Shown piece after piece: positions 1 through 12,527 of a DNA stretch of 60,000 nucleotides. The notes below the pieces were generated by a model. It made no database searches. It saw only the letters and a program-made list of their open reading frames with translations, and was not told the DNA's origin. This DNA comes from Symsagittifera roscoffensis (taxonomy: Eukaryota > Xenacoelomorpha > Acoela > Convolutidae): the NCBI RefSeq assembly GCF_963678635.1, contig NC_087071.1, positions 29,688,141-29,748,140 on the forward strand, written 5' to 3'. Each line of letters opens with the position of its first letter. Position 1 is the stretch's first letter. Position numbers and translations under genes: made by a program.

Positions 1-1900
1 ACAACAAAAAGCAAAGCATTGTTTGCACTTATCATTCGATGATGATTTTTTATTATAGCATCATACTATTTTAGTTCCTGACAAATGTACGATAAACAAG
101 TTTTCTAGACAAACAAAGTTTACGTAAGATCATTAACACCCAAGAAAAATTATGACAAAGTAACAAAAAACTAACTTCTTTGCGAATACGGACACTATGT
201 GTTTCTCTAACTAGTTTCAACAGTTTAATACCTAAATAACTTTCAACTGAACATTATGAGTCTTAGGACAGCCTAATTCAAAAGCTCGAACATACATGTT
301 TGATTGATTGAGTCTACCTTGATTTATTGTTTGTTGATAAAATACAAATAAGATATTTTAGGATCACAGAGAAAAACCCAAAAAAAATCATTGTAAGCAT
401 TGAAATAAATCAATTATGACAATAAATATGCAGGTTTTCAATTCGACGTTTAATTTCAAACTTAATCCGTTAAAACACAATAAGATGCAAAACTGAATTA
501 TTAGAGCTCAATTTCTTTCCTATTTCTAATTTTTTGGGGCAAGTAGAACATGCGTTAGCCAACTTGCGTTCGTTCATACCAAATTCATGAAAAAATCAGC
601 ACTGGCGACCCTCTGATATGGAATTAGAACAGTTGCGAAACTACTCCTTAACTCATTTAATTTTTGCTCAAAATTTTCTGATAATTTTATTTTCAAAATA
701 TTTCAAAGCTGTTATTTCACCAAAATTATGAAAAGGATCTTACATTGGTTGCAGTGGTTTTGATTTTACACAACAAAACTTCGAACCAGATGTCTGTTTC
801 GGAAATTCATTAAAAAATTTTGGACATAAAAAACACGATCATTGATCAATAAAATATTAAAAAGCCAAAAAGTATATAAATTTCTTGACAAACATGCTTC
901 AGTTCTTGTGAGTGATACCTATTTTTGCTGACAATTTTCCTCTTCTTAAAGTTTGCAATCATGTTTATGAAAAAAATTAAACTAACCTGAAATACTTTCG
1001 AGGATTTCAAGAAAATATCGTTTTCGCTTGGCGGGTAGGGGGGGGGGGGGGGGCTGCAGAGCTATCATAAAGGGTTCTGAGATGTGTTCATGATTTTTGG
1101 ACGGTTAAAAGTCTTACCAAAATTGTTCAAGATTCTTTGCTATCTTTGATAATTTTTCAAAATTTTTCAAGATTTTGGGAAAATTTTCAAGATGACTGGA
1201 CCTGGGTAGGGTTAGATGATATAGTAATTAAAATAAAAATCTCAATGGCGTGATACCAGGTTGAATTACTCACTGCTCTTGCTGCTTTCGGGCTGTTTGA
1301 GTGATAAGTTTTTCATCACGCACTCAGTAAAAAGAGAAATGAATCGATTATATTACAGTTATAATTGTACTTTCATCAAAATTTTAGTCAATTAAAAGCG
1401 CCAAAACTTAGATGTTTAAACAATTCATAATCTATAATATTGATAACAGTTTTAGTTACATATTAGTCAAATTTAATCAATTATAAATGATTATAATTTT
1501 TCTGAAAATCTCTTATTATCTATTATAATAAATTGTAATCCATTTTTCTGTCAGAATAATATCACACAAGAAAAAGCAATAATAAGGGATTAACGTTCAG
1601 CCATTCAGTCAAAATCAAAATCTCTAAAATGAGATGTCTTGTCTCGTTTTGGTTTTTGGTTCATCTGAACAACAAATTTTACAAACGTTTCGTAGTAAAG
1701 TCGTTTAAAATGTATCACAATTAATTATCATTGGATTTTGAAAACATAGATTAGTAATCAATTTTTCAATGATTAAAACAAATTTTCTCTTAGTTTTTAG
1801 TAAGACTGGTACTAAAACATAATATAACAGATTATTAACGCTTGAAACTGGATGCGGGATGTTGATTTTTCACTACTTGGATTAAATTTGAACCTCATCA
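1..1900. other. AT-rich non-coding stretch
   Basis: No open frame of note and no recognisable gene. It is A/T-rich with scattered homopolymers. Positions 1370-1560 are dense in ATAAT/ATTA words. If the GPCR exon at 1911-2136 continues, its TM5-TM7 exons would lie here or beyond position 1, but I could not find them. Confidence 0.6.
1038..1053. repeat. poly-G tract (16 G)
   Basis: An uninterrupted run of 16 G in otherwise AT-rich DNA. It could form a G-quadruplex and is a likely site of sequencing length error. Confidence 0.9.
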
Positions 1901-1910
1901 AGAAAAATTT

Positions 1911-2136
1911 TCAAACCTCATCCGAATATTGCCTCATGTTGAGAGCGAAGTCACAGACTACAAAAACAGGCACAGAGAGGCTGAGAGTTAAGATTCCCGA
2001 ATAAAACTTCAAACGACGTTGCGGAGTTAGTATTTGCTTTGCTCGAGTTCCTTCCACGATGTAAATATATCTCTCCAATGCCAGCGCAACACAAAAAAGA
2101 GCTTGGGTCCAGAATGTTGCAACATCAAGAATGAGC
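1911..2136 (-). CDS. class A GPCR, internal exon (TM3-TM4)
   Basis: The minus-strand frame is open from 2291 to 1911. The receptor-like part begins near 2136, just after an AG that could be a 3' splice site (reading CACAAG/G on the minus strand). It encodes a hydrophobic TM3 ending in the ERY version of the DRY motif (FCVALALERYIYIVEG), a basic intracellular loop 2 (AKQILTPQRRLKFY) and a hydrophobic TM4 (SGILTLSLSVPVFVVCDF). A GTTTGA that could serve as donor overlaps the terminal stop at about 1914, so the exon may end there. Class A receptors act in the plasma membrane and signal through G proteins; the ligand cannot be told. TM1-TM2 are absent here, and a matching TM1-TM2 exon lies on the same strand at 33163-33381. 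The frame upstream of 2136 (to 2291) is less receptor-like and may be intron read-through. Confidence 0.6.
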
Positions 2137-2356
2137 CTTGTGAATATTGCAACATGTACCAATTTGGATGTATTTGCATAAGTTTTCTCCGAATCGTCTG
2201 ATAAAGTGAAATTGGCATGGCTTATACATGTTATGTAGAAATCAAGCAATTCAATTTTCGAGGGTGCTTTTTGATAGCGATTAAGCAACATTTGTTATCT
2301 ATGAAATAAAAATGTGGATCTTACAAACTTTTCTTCATAGGTTGTGTTTTTTCCTC

Positions 2357-2515
2357 ATGTTTTTTGAAAAATTTTAATCTCGCTCATTGTAAAAAAAACT
2401 AAAAACCCAGTCTTTTCACCAAATTTGTTTGGGATCATGCCAAACAAATTTGGTGAAAAGACTGGGTTTTTAATTTTTTTTACAATGAGCGAGATTAAAA
2501 TTTTTCAAAAAACAT
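2357..2515. repeat. long palindrome, 76-nt arms, 7-nt loop
   Basis: Left arm 2357-2432 and right arm 2440-2515 are reverse complements with about one mismatch, around the loop GATCATG (2433-2439). Near-identity implies a recent origin or active homogenisation. It could be a foldback mobile element or a hairpin-forming transcript. It sits just upstream (in the minus sense) of the GPCR exon and abuts repeat R1. Confidence 0.9.
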
Positions 2516-2539
2516 TGATTTACCGAGCTCTCCCAAAAC

Positions 2540-3470
2540 GCCCTCGCTTTAATCACCCTCGCTATAAGCACCCTATTTAGACCAAACTTTCAAGTCTGCT
2601 GTGAGTTTGTGACAAGCGTTTTCAGTCACTTGTCGGAAAGTTTTGATGGAAAAAAGGCATTTTTTCAGCGCGCTCTTCTCTCGAAGTTATTATATATTGG
2701 AGCCGAATGCGCCCTAGAAATTTCTTAGAGTCGGTCAACCAACATTGTAAAAACTTCAAGTTTTACCAGAGGGGGACAGTAGTCCATGTCGGAGCTAGAC
2801 ATTCCGGGGAGCTGAATACCCCCATGTATTAAGATAAAATACAAACTATACAGTCATCGACCATTTTTAACGCACAGATTCAAGCCCTCTTATACTTTAT
2901 CCCTCACACTCACCCCTAGCACTTCTTTAAGAGGTGGCGAAAGTTTGGTGAGGGCAGTGTGAGAGGCGGGCATAAACAGAAAAAGGGGAGGGGTGTCGAC
3001 GAGCTTCGAACATAAATTGCTCAATACTAGAAAACAGGCAAGAAATGACAATTTTAGGAAGTTCGTGGGTTACTTCGGTCCAAAAGTTACATTTTCAAGG
3101 TCGATCGCTGAAAAAGGCCCACATTTTTAAGGTAAATTAAGGGCAGTGTATAAGAAAAATAAAATAAAGGACAATTTTGAGGGGAAAAAAAGAAAAACAT
3201 ATGACAATTTCTGACCAAAATGAAATAGTTAGTGTAATCAATAAACAGTCGTGTGATTTGAGAAAACCAAGAAAACTTTTTATGCTTTAACAAAAAATCT
3301 TTAAAAAGGTCAAATTATTTATAGAAAAAAATTTTATATTACAATATAAACAATTATGATCGATTCAAATTGAATTTTTTTGCTCTTAAAACTAGTAACA
3401 CTCTTACAATTTCAAGTCGAACATAATCGATTAAAGAGATTGACAATAAAATTATATTGTAATCGATGAA
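2540..3470 (+). repeat. dispersed repeat R1, copy 1
   Basis: Homologous in inverted orientation to 10030-10790. Shared landmarks in order are: a segment ending ACCCTATTTAGACCAAACTTT, a CTGTCCCCCTCT-like block, the purine/pyrimidine block around GGGGAGGGGTGTCGACGAGC (2989-3008), GGGCAGTGTATAAGAAAA (3142-3159), and an AT-rich tail with TTACTAGTTTTAAGAG. No coding capacity was seen. Identity is moderate, with indels, so the copies are old. Confidence 0.75.
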
Positions 3471-4094
3471 TATCCATGGAGCTTCGATGCGGATTGCGTT
3501 CTTATAGCACGAATATGCGGTGAAAAGTAACGTTCCAAGTGGTAAAGAGGCAGGTCATTTTAATTTCTTACTTAAATTACGAGCCGCTAAAAGCATCCCC
3601 ATGTTTTACAGAGCGTGTGCGGGGAGCAGTCTAGTCAAACTTTTATTAATTGACCTTAAAGGGCCGTCAGAGAATTCAGGGTTTCACGCTCCTAAACGGG
3701 TGTTCTATAACAATTCAATTTTCAAAGCAGAAAAAAAATTATTGACTGAAGAAGAAGAGTTAATCAGAAAAAACCACTACGGTTCCTGTTTTCGAAGTTC
3801 CTGTTTTTTGTATCAGGGCTAGTTCAATTTCTATGTCTTGACATTGTCATGCAACTGAAAAAAACTTCAGATACTAGATCTACAACTCAATTTTTAGGAT
3901 TTATAAAATTAACAACACGAATCCAGGTCCGCAACTAGTTTTTAGAAAACTTAATTTGCTGCCAAAGTCTAAAAACTTTACATTCTCGAAAGCTATTCAC
4001 TACAGGCTCTCAAAATTAGTCACAAGACGGACATATAAACTCAAGATTCAACAAATATCCTTAGATATGTTATTGCATATGGAGGCGACATTTT

Positions 4095-4265
4095 CGAAGA
4101 CTAGGAGGGAAACTACACGGGATCCAGTTGCAGATTTAGAGGAAAAACGCGTTGAGCCACAAGGTCCCATGTAGTATATGTGGGAGCTAGAAATCCGGGA
4201 AGCTGATGACCCTCATTTATTAAGATAGGTTATAGACCATCCGGTCATCACCCTAAACATTGATA
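4095..4265 (+). repeat. R1-related fragment
   Basis: Contains GGGAGCTAGAAATCCGGGAA followed by AGCTGATGACCCTCATTTATTAAGATAGG. This parallels the R1 block near 2790-2835 (GGAGCTAGACATTCCGGGGA ... CCCCATGTATTAAGATA). Confidence 0.6.
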
Positions 4266-4679
4266 TAAGGAAAAGGTTTCCCAGAGTATTACAATAAATT
4301 ATAGGTTTCAGATTTTCCTATGGTAATTTTCAGGTTGTTTTTTGGGGCTCAATTTTGTCAAAGAGCAGTATTTAGGGTTTTTTAATTGAAACAATAGAGT
4401 GTCCGCTATAACTAAACTCAATCACAGCGTGTAGAAAGAACCATTTCTTGAAAAAAAGATGCACTTACAGAAAAATTAAAATAATATACTTCATGGTACA
4501 CAATTTTACTACAATTATTTCACTTAGGTTGACTACATAACTTTTGTACATTTGGAGGTTTAAAATTTATTCTATCGCATTCAGGTTTCCGTTTATGGTA
4601 GAATTAGCTCGTCTTTTTTATTTTGCTACAAGTTGCAACTGTCTGTACTTATGCAACTGCCTGCAACTTAATTGCCTGG

Positions 4680-4825
4680 AAGGATTTAGGAGGGAGACCC
4701 TGAGGACACACAGGGTTCCCAGTAGTAAATGTAGTAGCTAAATATCCTGGTGGCTGATGAATCCCAAGTATTAGAATTGGTTTTAGACTATCCCGGCATC
4801 ACCCTATGTATTAAGATAGGTTATG
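4680..4825 (+). repeat. R1-related fragment
   Basis: A further, more diverged version of the same block: AGTAGCTAAATATCCTGG then TGGCTGATGAATCCC and ATGTATTAAGATAGGTTAT. With 4095-4265 it forms a ~0.57 kb direct repeat. Confidence 0.55.
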
Positions 4826-7821
4826 CTTTTCGAAGTTTAAGATGGTCAGTTTCAGATAGTAATATGGTAGATTTCAAAGTTTTTTGGCGTATGACGTTGT
4901 CAATACACTAGTTTTTAAGATTCTATATGGATTTTATAAGACCCCATGTTATAATTGTGATAAATTTCTTATAAAGCAAGGAGTGGTTATAAGCATAACC
5001 GTTTTTTAGATTTTCTTTATTGAGGCAAGAATATAAACAAAATTTCTTAGACGCATTTGCATAACCAGATGTTATCAGCACTACCTGCGATGAGTAAGGA
5101 CAGTTAAAATTGTTTTAAAAAAAATTCTGTTAGTGTATTCAAGCAAGGTAGTGGATGTAAGCACAATTTTTTCAGATAAAAAATTTAGTTCAAATGTTAA
5201 AAGTGTTACAGATTTTATTTCTCGCAATAAATGTGGTCACCATACAATAGACAGAAATTCATGCAGATAATTAATCTTTCTGAGTCATTTTTGTTATTTT
5301 GGGGTAAAATTTGTGTACTTGAGTGGACCACAACTGGCGTATATTGGCTATAACAGGAATTTCAAAGTAATTTGTTCTTTTTTAAGACTTGAAAATTTTA
5401 GGAATGAGTCTTTCTTAAGCAAACTTAGTTTGGAACCAAATTTTCAAGCAAAAAGTTTGGTTGAATATCACGCTATGAACTTAAAACTACATTTGTCAAA
5501 AATTGAAAACCCTCTCTTAATTTCTGTTTTTTCTATTATCTTCTAACTGAAAACAATTTACATAAAACTTGACTCAACAAATAAATTCTAGGTAAAAAAC
5601 TGTATCATTTGCACGTCTGTAAACTAAATTAAAGTACATTTTCCTCCAAGAGTTTTTCATTATAGCTATACATCAATTTCCAAAAATAACAGTTTCTAGT
5701 ATCAGTTAACTACTTTTTGAAATTTTTCGGAATTATAATCAGAGCAGAAAAATTGAAAAACCTTCTTTTAAAAATTTTAAAAATATTTATCAATTTTTCT
5801 AATCATGCGTTTATCTTTAAATTATATTCATTGTGCAAAAAAATTTTTAGCCAAGCAAAGTCCCATGAAGTCGTTACTATAAACTGATTGTTTTTGTTAC
5901 CGTATATATTGATGATTACTGTATATTGAGTACCATGTAGTCGTTATTTTGTATTGATGATTTTTGAATCAATCTCTTTTGAGTGTTTCACGGATGTTTT
6001 ACATTAGCCAAAAGCCACTAGTTTTACAAAGACAGTCAAATTTTTCCCTTCAAAATATGCGTGTCAATCTTTTTTGGAAGTTACTCATTGCTAACATGCA
6101 TATTGTGAAGATAACATCGACAAGAAAAATACATTTTTTCTTGCGTTGGATGCCAGCTTTGAATGCTGTTTCATTCCAACAATGTATTCTCTTCAAATCT
6201 CAAAACACAGTCTGTTATTTCAATTCAGCTACAACAACTCAAAAAAAGAGAGAAAAAAAGATTACTTACGAAATGGGAGGTTTAAGAAACCAAAACGTGT
6301 TAGCGCCAGACTGAGAGCTAGCTATGAAATGTCCCTACAATATGAATAAGTATAAGGAAAAACTTAAATGACTGTCATGTTTTTTTTTTAATTTTTAAAC
6401 AAAATCGGAATGAAAATTGTTTCAATTGGTGTAGCTAAAAGAAAAATCAACCGACCAAAATCGAGTTCCCACGTATAACAGAACTTTTACCAATTTTGTT
6501 TTCATTCAATTTATATCAGAATTGAACTAACCAAAATTGAACTGTCTTACTCTGGAAAATTTTCCAAGAAATTTGTTTCATTTTTGAAATCTTTTGATGA
6601 AAAAGAAATATTTACATCTATAATTGTTCAACACTTTTCGGATCCCAAAATTACTATGTGTCTGAAATTCAAAACCAATCAATGATTTTGACTCACAATT
6701 TTTCTTAAACACTTAGATCTCACCTATTTAAATGATATCATGGAGATGTGGATCAGTGATACTTAGATGATAAAATAAGTATTTCAAACCTTCGATGCTC
6801 GATAAAGTTTTGAAGTTTCAGTAATTTTTTTTCTAATTCCTTCTATTTCAAAAAAAATGAAGAAAAAAAAACTGACTTGATATTTATTTTTGTAATTTAT
6901 TTGTTAGTATAACATATATAACAGGAAATCTTTGGTTTATTGGAAGAAAATTATTCTAACAAATAGATTATCTGTATCAGAAATCAATTCAAAACAGTAA
7001 TTGACAGATTTTTTTTATCATCTTTTTTTGTTTTATATATTGACGCATTTTTTTTGTTTACTGATCTATTATCCATTCTGATTCAAATCTTGTAAATTAA
7101 AATTTTTATTATGAACCTTGTAGAAATCTTCTTTTTTGAAATATGCTCTCCATCATTTCAACAACGTAATTGAATCACCTGACTTCATACACAAGGAAAA
7201 AACACTATGATCTACCTAAATGTCATAGCTCCACCACCCTTGAAAATTCTAGAGAGTTTTTCTTAAAAGTTAGATGAATGACCATTTCAGATTTATAGAT
7301 TGCTTCTGATAGAAGCATTTCTTCACAATTTTTGTTATCTTTTCTTCTTAATGTTATCAAAATTCAAAAGTTATGTTGTGTTTCCCTTGTCTAGCAAGTG
7401 ACTTTTCTTATAGGACTCAAAACAGCCAATCAAAAGCTCAAACTTCAGAACAGATAATGCATAATAACCAATGAAATTCAGAAATGGAGCAAACGAGTAA
7501 ACGTCTCTTCAAGGACATAATTTTTTTTATCAACGGATCCTGATGAAACAGGAGCATCAAAATAGTAGCTAAAAATCCGAAGAAAATGATTTTCTTAAAT
7601 CTACTGTTGATTATAGAGAAAAAATTACAAAAGCTGCTTGATACTACAGTATCATAGGTTGTTAATGTGATTCAAGTACCCCAAGTTGATACTGTTTCAA
7701 AACTTTTTCGGAAAACTTTTTACTTTTAATAGATTCGATGAGCTCACAATGCGTACATACTCTCCTGATTTGGCTATGACAGAAAACGATCAGATGACTT
7801 TATATTTCCAAGCAAGCGAGC

Positions 7822-8021
7822 NNNNNNNNNNNNNNNNNNNNNNNNNNNNNNNNNNNNNNNNNNNNNNNNNNNNNNNNNNNNNNNNNNNNNNNNNNNNNNN
7901 NNNNNNNNNNNNNNNNNNNNNNNNNNNNNNNNNNNNNNNNNNNNNNNNNNNNNNNNNNNNNNNNNNNNNNNNNNNNNNNNNNNNNNNNNNNNNNNNNNNN
8001 NNNNNNNNNNNNNNNNNNNNN
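7822..8021. other. assembly gap (200 N)
   Basis: Exactly 200 Ns, probably a fixed-size scaffold placeholder rather than a measured gap. Base composition changes across it: AT-rich non-coding on the left, GC-richer coding-like sequence on the right. Confidence 0.97.
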
Positions 8022-8660
8022 TGACCAGCTGCGGTGCAGGTAGTTGACCGCTGGTTTCTTGCTTCATGATTGCGTCCATTTCCATGACCTCACTCGTCGT
8101 CGTCGTTTTGCACTCACACGCTTTTGACCTACTGGCGCCCTGCTTGCTCGCTTTCGTTTTCTCCCTGAATTCTACGTCGCACGGCAGCACGGCTGGTTCT
8201 AACTCCGGTCCTGAACTTGTATTGCCGTCTTCGTCGTGATCAGTGTGCTCTTCGATTTTTGGCGTTTGCCACTCGTTTTTATGCAGCTTCACCGTTCCGT
8301 CCTTAATTACTATAAGCGACACAGCATACTTGTCCGAGCATTCGTTGAGTTTTTTTTAAATTTAACCCAGTTTTAGAAGCTTATTAATTTTTTATCAACT
8401 TTTTCTTTTAGTGTGATGGGGACACGCCTCCCACTTTGTTGCACTCGTATTAGAATTTTTAAAATTTCAGCCTGTATTTTATGACTTAGACGTCTTCGTA
8501 CCCTGCAAAACAAATAGCTGAATTGCTTACTGAAATAGGTTTGCCGGTCATCCAGCGGATTCTCTTCGCAGCTTTCCCCGACTTGCTCCGGGGGCCCTTG
8601 GATGTTCATCACATCGTCGACTGTGGCCTGGACTAACTGCATTGCCATCTGAGGCATTAG
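8022..8660 (-). pseudogene. unrecognised coding remnant beside the gap
   Basis: Two minus-strand open stretches (8657-8373 and 8322 into the gap) have balanced composition unlike the surrounding AT-rich DNA. The second is acidic and Ser/Thr-rich (HTDHDEDGNTSSGPELEP). They lie 3' of the Gag-like segment at 8660-9720 on the same strand and spacing, so they are probably the next part of the same retroelement, cut off by the gap. I recognise no protease or reverse transcriptase motif in them. A host gene fragment is a less likely alternative. Confidence 0.35.
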
Positions 8661-9720
8661 ATCCCATCATCCTATTGACAGTCTGCATCCCCCGATCACA
8701 TGGATGTTCGCGTCCATCGACGACCCAGTGAAGTGAAGAAGCATCTTTTTCCCCTGTCTATTTCAGTTGATTTTTCCCATAATCTCAGAACTGGTCGTCA
8801 CTTCCGGCCCCAGTGGTGACAACTTCGCTGAAATTGGTCCTAAGGCACGCTTCAGCTCCACAATGGTAAAAGTCGAGACAGGCCACCTGCTGTCGATACT
8901 TGATTGTGTCAAGCGTCCGTTGAATTTCATCAAAACTTTCGCTGCTTTTCCCTTCATATTGTGTTCCTCCTTTTTTTGAACGGACTTTACAATGTTACTG
9001 TTCAGACTGTCCTATGCCATCCATGTCATCCTGTTTGTTGGTCTTTTACTCATCCCACTGAGTTTTCATGCTAGGATGATTTTGTTCCTTGTTTCCCTCG
9101 AGAAGTAATTTCTTGTTTTCTCGACTTTTAGCAAAATAAAAAAAACATTAGGCGCTGAGCACTCTGAATATAATCAGCCATAGACCCGATTTGATTGTAA
9201 TTGTACCAGCGTCTAAGCGAGACATCAGGTTACAGCGCGCCCCCAGTCCGCTCAAGATCGAGTGAAACTGTTCATGAGTTTCACCCTCTTTTTGTTTTCT
9301 TGGCATCAATTGATACGCCTCAAACTTTTTTTCTCATTTTTGAAAATTTCGTCAAACTTGTTCACAGTCTGAGAGTATCTCAGATTGGCAGGTCTGAAGG
9401 GGATTTCCGATTGTGTAAACAGTCTGTCCACGTTGTCCCAAAAATAAACATAAACCCTTAAGCATTTGTTCCGCTTCCACAAAGTTTTGCCGAACACCTT
9501 TGCCGGCAACGAAGTTACTTGCACCGCCGTTAATTGTTTTTCAATGTAGAGCGAAGTGCGGTTACACCTATTTTTAGCAATTACGCCCCAGATAAGTTGA
9601 CTCACCCAGTTTTCCCACATCATTCGGTGCTCCGCGGCCAGAATTCCTCATTCGGCCAGCATTCCCAAAGGGGTTTTACACTCGGTCACGAAACGTTGTT
9701 GTTGGCTGACACTAATTAAC
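8660..9720 (-). pseudogene. Gag-like remnant of a Ty3/Gypsy retroelement
   Basis: The minus-strand frame from 9623 to 9306 contains YVYFWDNVDRLFTQSEIP and a following TVNKFDEIFKN block. After a frameshift near 9330 the sequence continues with KEGETHEQFHSILSGL (about 9235-9295). That pattern (charged residue, GET, EQFH, L..L, C) is typical of the C-terminal half of the Gypsy capsid domain, where Gag packs RNA into particles. A cysteine-containing stretch near 8850-8900 may be what is left of the zinc knuckles. At least two frame breaks make it non-functional. Composition is GC-richer than neighbouring DNA, and no LTR was located. The alternative is a domesticated Gag fragment, but the breaks argue against it. 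Confidence 0.5.
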
Positions 9721-10029
9721 AATCACCAAAGGCAAAAATTTCAACTCCAAAAGACTGAGCTAAAAACTAACTCAAACTTTATGCCTAAATTCTTTTAGAA
9801 AATAAAATCTACAAAAAGACGAGACCACTCGTCTATCAGGGAAAAACCTTGATATTTCTGAGGCCCATGAATATGAAATTTTTTTTTTGTTTCACACAAT
9901 TATCACCAGAGCTCTGTGAGTAATAACGAAAAACTGTATTTTTTTTGTACAAAACGCGAACCGCACCAGAGCTCCATTATTCATAATTTTAAAAAAAAAA
10001 CTTAATAATATAGTCAGTCTCTGAAATAA
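9721..10029. other. AT-rich non-coding DNA
   Basis: No coding signal. ACCAGAGCTC occurs twice about 60 bp apart (near 9905 and 9964), within two short related segments. Confidence 0.5.
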
Positions 10030-10790
10030 ATTACTTTCATCGATTTGAAATTGATTGAAGTGGTACTAGTTTAAGAGTTTGAAATTTCATTTTGATTCAA
10101 TTGTAAATGATTATAACGGATTGTAATAGCTTTTACTAGAAAAAAATCTGATCTTTTCAAACAATTTTTTGGCTAAGTTCTCGTTGCTTTCGCAAAACAA
10201 ACCAAGGGTTGCCTAAAGTTTGATTAAAATTATTTTTTTAATTTGGTAGAAAACTGCTATTTTTTTGTAGAAAATGTCTCTATTTTCTCATACACTGCCC
10301 TATATTTACCAATTTATTTTCGAAGCTCGTCGACACCCCTCCCCTTTTTCTGTTTATGCCCGCCTCTCACACTGCTCTCACCAAAATTTCGCCGCCTCTT
10401 AAAGAAGTGCTAGGGGTGAGTGTGGGGGATAAAGTATAAGAGGGCTTGAATCTGTGCGTTAAAAATGGTTGATGACTGTATAGTTTGTATTCTATCTTAA
10501 TACATGGAGGTCATCAGCAACCGGGAATGTCTAGCTCCGCCATGTACTACTGTCCCCCTCTCGTAATACTTGAAATATTACAATGTTGTCTGACCGACTC
10601 TAAGATTTTTCTTAAAGCGCGTTTGGCTCCAACATACATTAATGTCGAGAGAAGAACGCTCTGACAAAATGCCTTTTCCGATCAAAACTTTCCAACAAAT
10701 GACTGAAAACGCCTGTCAGGACTCACAGCAGACTTGAAAGTTTGGTCTAAATAGGGTGTTCATTGAAAGTTTGCTTGAAGAAGATTGTTT
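10030..10790 (-). repeat. dispersed repeat R1, copy 2 (inverted)
   Basis: Reverse complement of the 2540-3470 copy, with the same landmark blocks in reverse order: GGTACTAGTTTAAGAG, then CATACACTGCCCTATATTTA, then GCTCGTCGACACCCCTCCCC, then AGACTTGAAAGTTTGGTCTA. Together the copies form a ~0.8-0.9 kb inverted pair bracketing the Gag-like remnant and the gap. Confidence 0.75.
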
Positions 10791-10996
10791 AAGGAGAGCT
10801 CGGAAAATCCTTTTGGTTAAAACTTAAAAAATTCAACAAAAATTTCTAGTTAAACAGATCAAGATATTTCAGGATTCTCTAAAATACTGGCAAAAAACCA
10901 TGATTTCCTCTGGTTAATTCATCCGACGTTCAGCGCCACATTTATTTTAGTTCAGGATTTTGAGTCCTTTTTGAATATACAATTTTCTATGAAAAA

Positions 10997-11988
10997 GTTT
11001 CAAGAGATGAAATAAAACCAACTAATTTTCATTTTATCAGGTATTTTGTAATTTTAAAATTATTTTGTAAAAAATTTAAATTTAAATAATGTAATTTAAA
11101 AAAATTACAGCTAGTTTCAATCTATAAAACAAACCAATTTCATTGGCAAAACTTTATGGAAGAAGTGACAAATCGAAACGCAGTTTCAGAGATATAGTTA
11201 ACAGGCTTATTAGACATCGGACCACTTGGGAATCAATTTGAGACATATCAATGAAAATAAATTAGTTAAATTTTTGTGAAACTGCGGAACCTGTAACGAA
11301 TGTGGATGCAAAGCAAATTTCGAAAAAAAGGCCTCATAGAGCGTTCAATTCCGAGCTCGAGAGATTGCTGAGAATCCAAAAAGATTGTATTGAAGCTGCA
11401 AAACTCTGTTAATGAAGTGTCGATTTTCCTTAGTTAGAGATAGACTATTCGTTCGTATTGATTACCTATCGAGACAATGGATAACTTCGCTTCAATGTAT
11501 GCCGTATGCTTTAGCTTTATATCCAGGGAGAGTTGTGATTGCGGCAAGCAAAACCAATAAACTTGCCATTACATAGTCGAAACGTTGTGAAATTTTCATC
11601 TCCTTTTTGCTTTTTGCCGCTCGCTTCTTTTTCTCTGTGAAAATTTTACATTATGTATGTATTCACTGTAGTGATTCAGCTTTAGTTATGATCTCATTAG
11701 TTCTTTTCGCAAAAGCCTTTTAACTGGCTCATTTATTTCAAAAAGCTGCTCACCTTTAGTTCAGTTGTGTTACTAGCCACGGAGACATTCTTAGGACAAA
11801 TCATGAGTCAAACTTCTGAGCACATTTTCAGCACATTTCCTTTGAACGGCCATCGGCGTTCGACAATTGGTCAACACTTGCGAATATCTCTTAGAAGAGT
11901 ATTTTCTTGTTTATAATCATTCTCTTTCCTTTAAGTCATGTGTTTTGTCATTTGTTTTTGTAATTGTGTCCATTTCTCAAAAACAATA
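10997..11988 (-). repeat. segment A, possible 3' LTR region
   Basis: About 1 kb without open frames, lying downstream (minus sense) of the integrase and the following ORF remnants, where a 3' LTR would be expected. It is repeated at 15532-16497, where the segment begins TGTTTCAAGAG and ends near CTCAAAAACA. I saw no primer-binding site beside the copy at 15532 and no target duplication, so the LTR identity is an inference only. Confidence 0.3.
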
Positions 11989-12527
11989 TAATATGTCTTT
12001 GGATAGCGTTGACATGGGTTCTACTAAGATATAATGTGGTCCTAATAAAAATTTGTTTTTTACTTCAAAAGAAAAGTTTGTCCACTATAATCTGATTTGG
12101 TTATAGTGGTACTTTCTTGTTCATTATGATAATGTCACAGTATTAGTAAGCTGCGTTGGTTTTTCAAGCTTTTAATTCTCTATGCCAACCGGGTAAAAAA
12201 AAATTTTGAAATGTGTGAAAGCTGTTTAAACTTGTTATCAGTTAGTTGGCGCAGTTTGAATGTCACTTTTTACTACAGTTTTCATGCGAAGATTTAGATA
12301 GTTTCCGGGACAGTTTACGAAAACTTGACAACATCAAGGGGCGAGTTGGAGAGTTTTCAAATTTGTGTGCACAAAAAATATTGATTCATATTTTTCTCAT
12401 TCATTATTTTTACTCAATTAGTAAATTTTTACAAGTAACACAATCTTTCTACACTTGAGCTTAAATTTAATACTTAGTTTTTTATTTCCTTGTACAAGTA
12501 GAAACTAGTGCGGTCGGTTAGCACTTT

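Larger units (their letters stand above)
3471..7821. other. non-coding DNA with R1-related fragments
   Basis: Open frames here reach at most 116 codons, overlap each other and show no domain, so I do not call genes. The stretch is AT-rich. Fragments of R1 occur at about 4095-4265 and 4680-4825. It ends at the assembly gap. Confidence 0.55.

Noticed and set aside
5964-6349. 116- and 67-codon overlapping plus-strand frames
   Set aside because: No domain, no splice context, overlapping each other in AT-rich DNA; indistinguishable from chance.
7686-8322. Open frames crossing the 200-N gap
   Set aside because: The frame through Ns is meaningless; only the part right of 8021 was described.
8373-8657. 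A host MADF/BESS-type protein exon with a 28-nt intron
   Set aside because: The helical basic stretch is suggestive, but the implied intron is too short to trust and the neighbouring same-strand sequence looks like Gypsy Gag.
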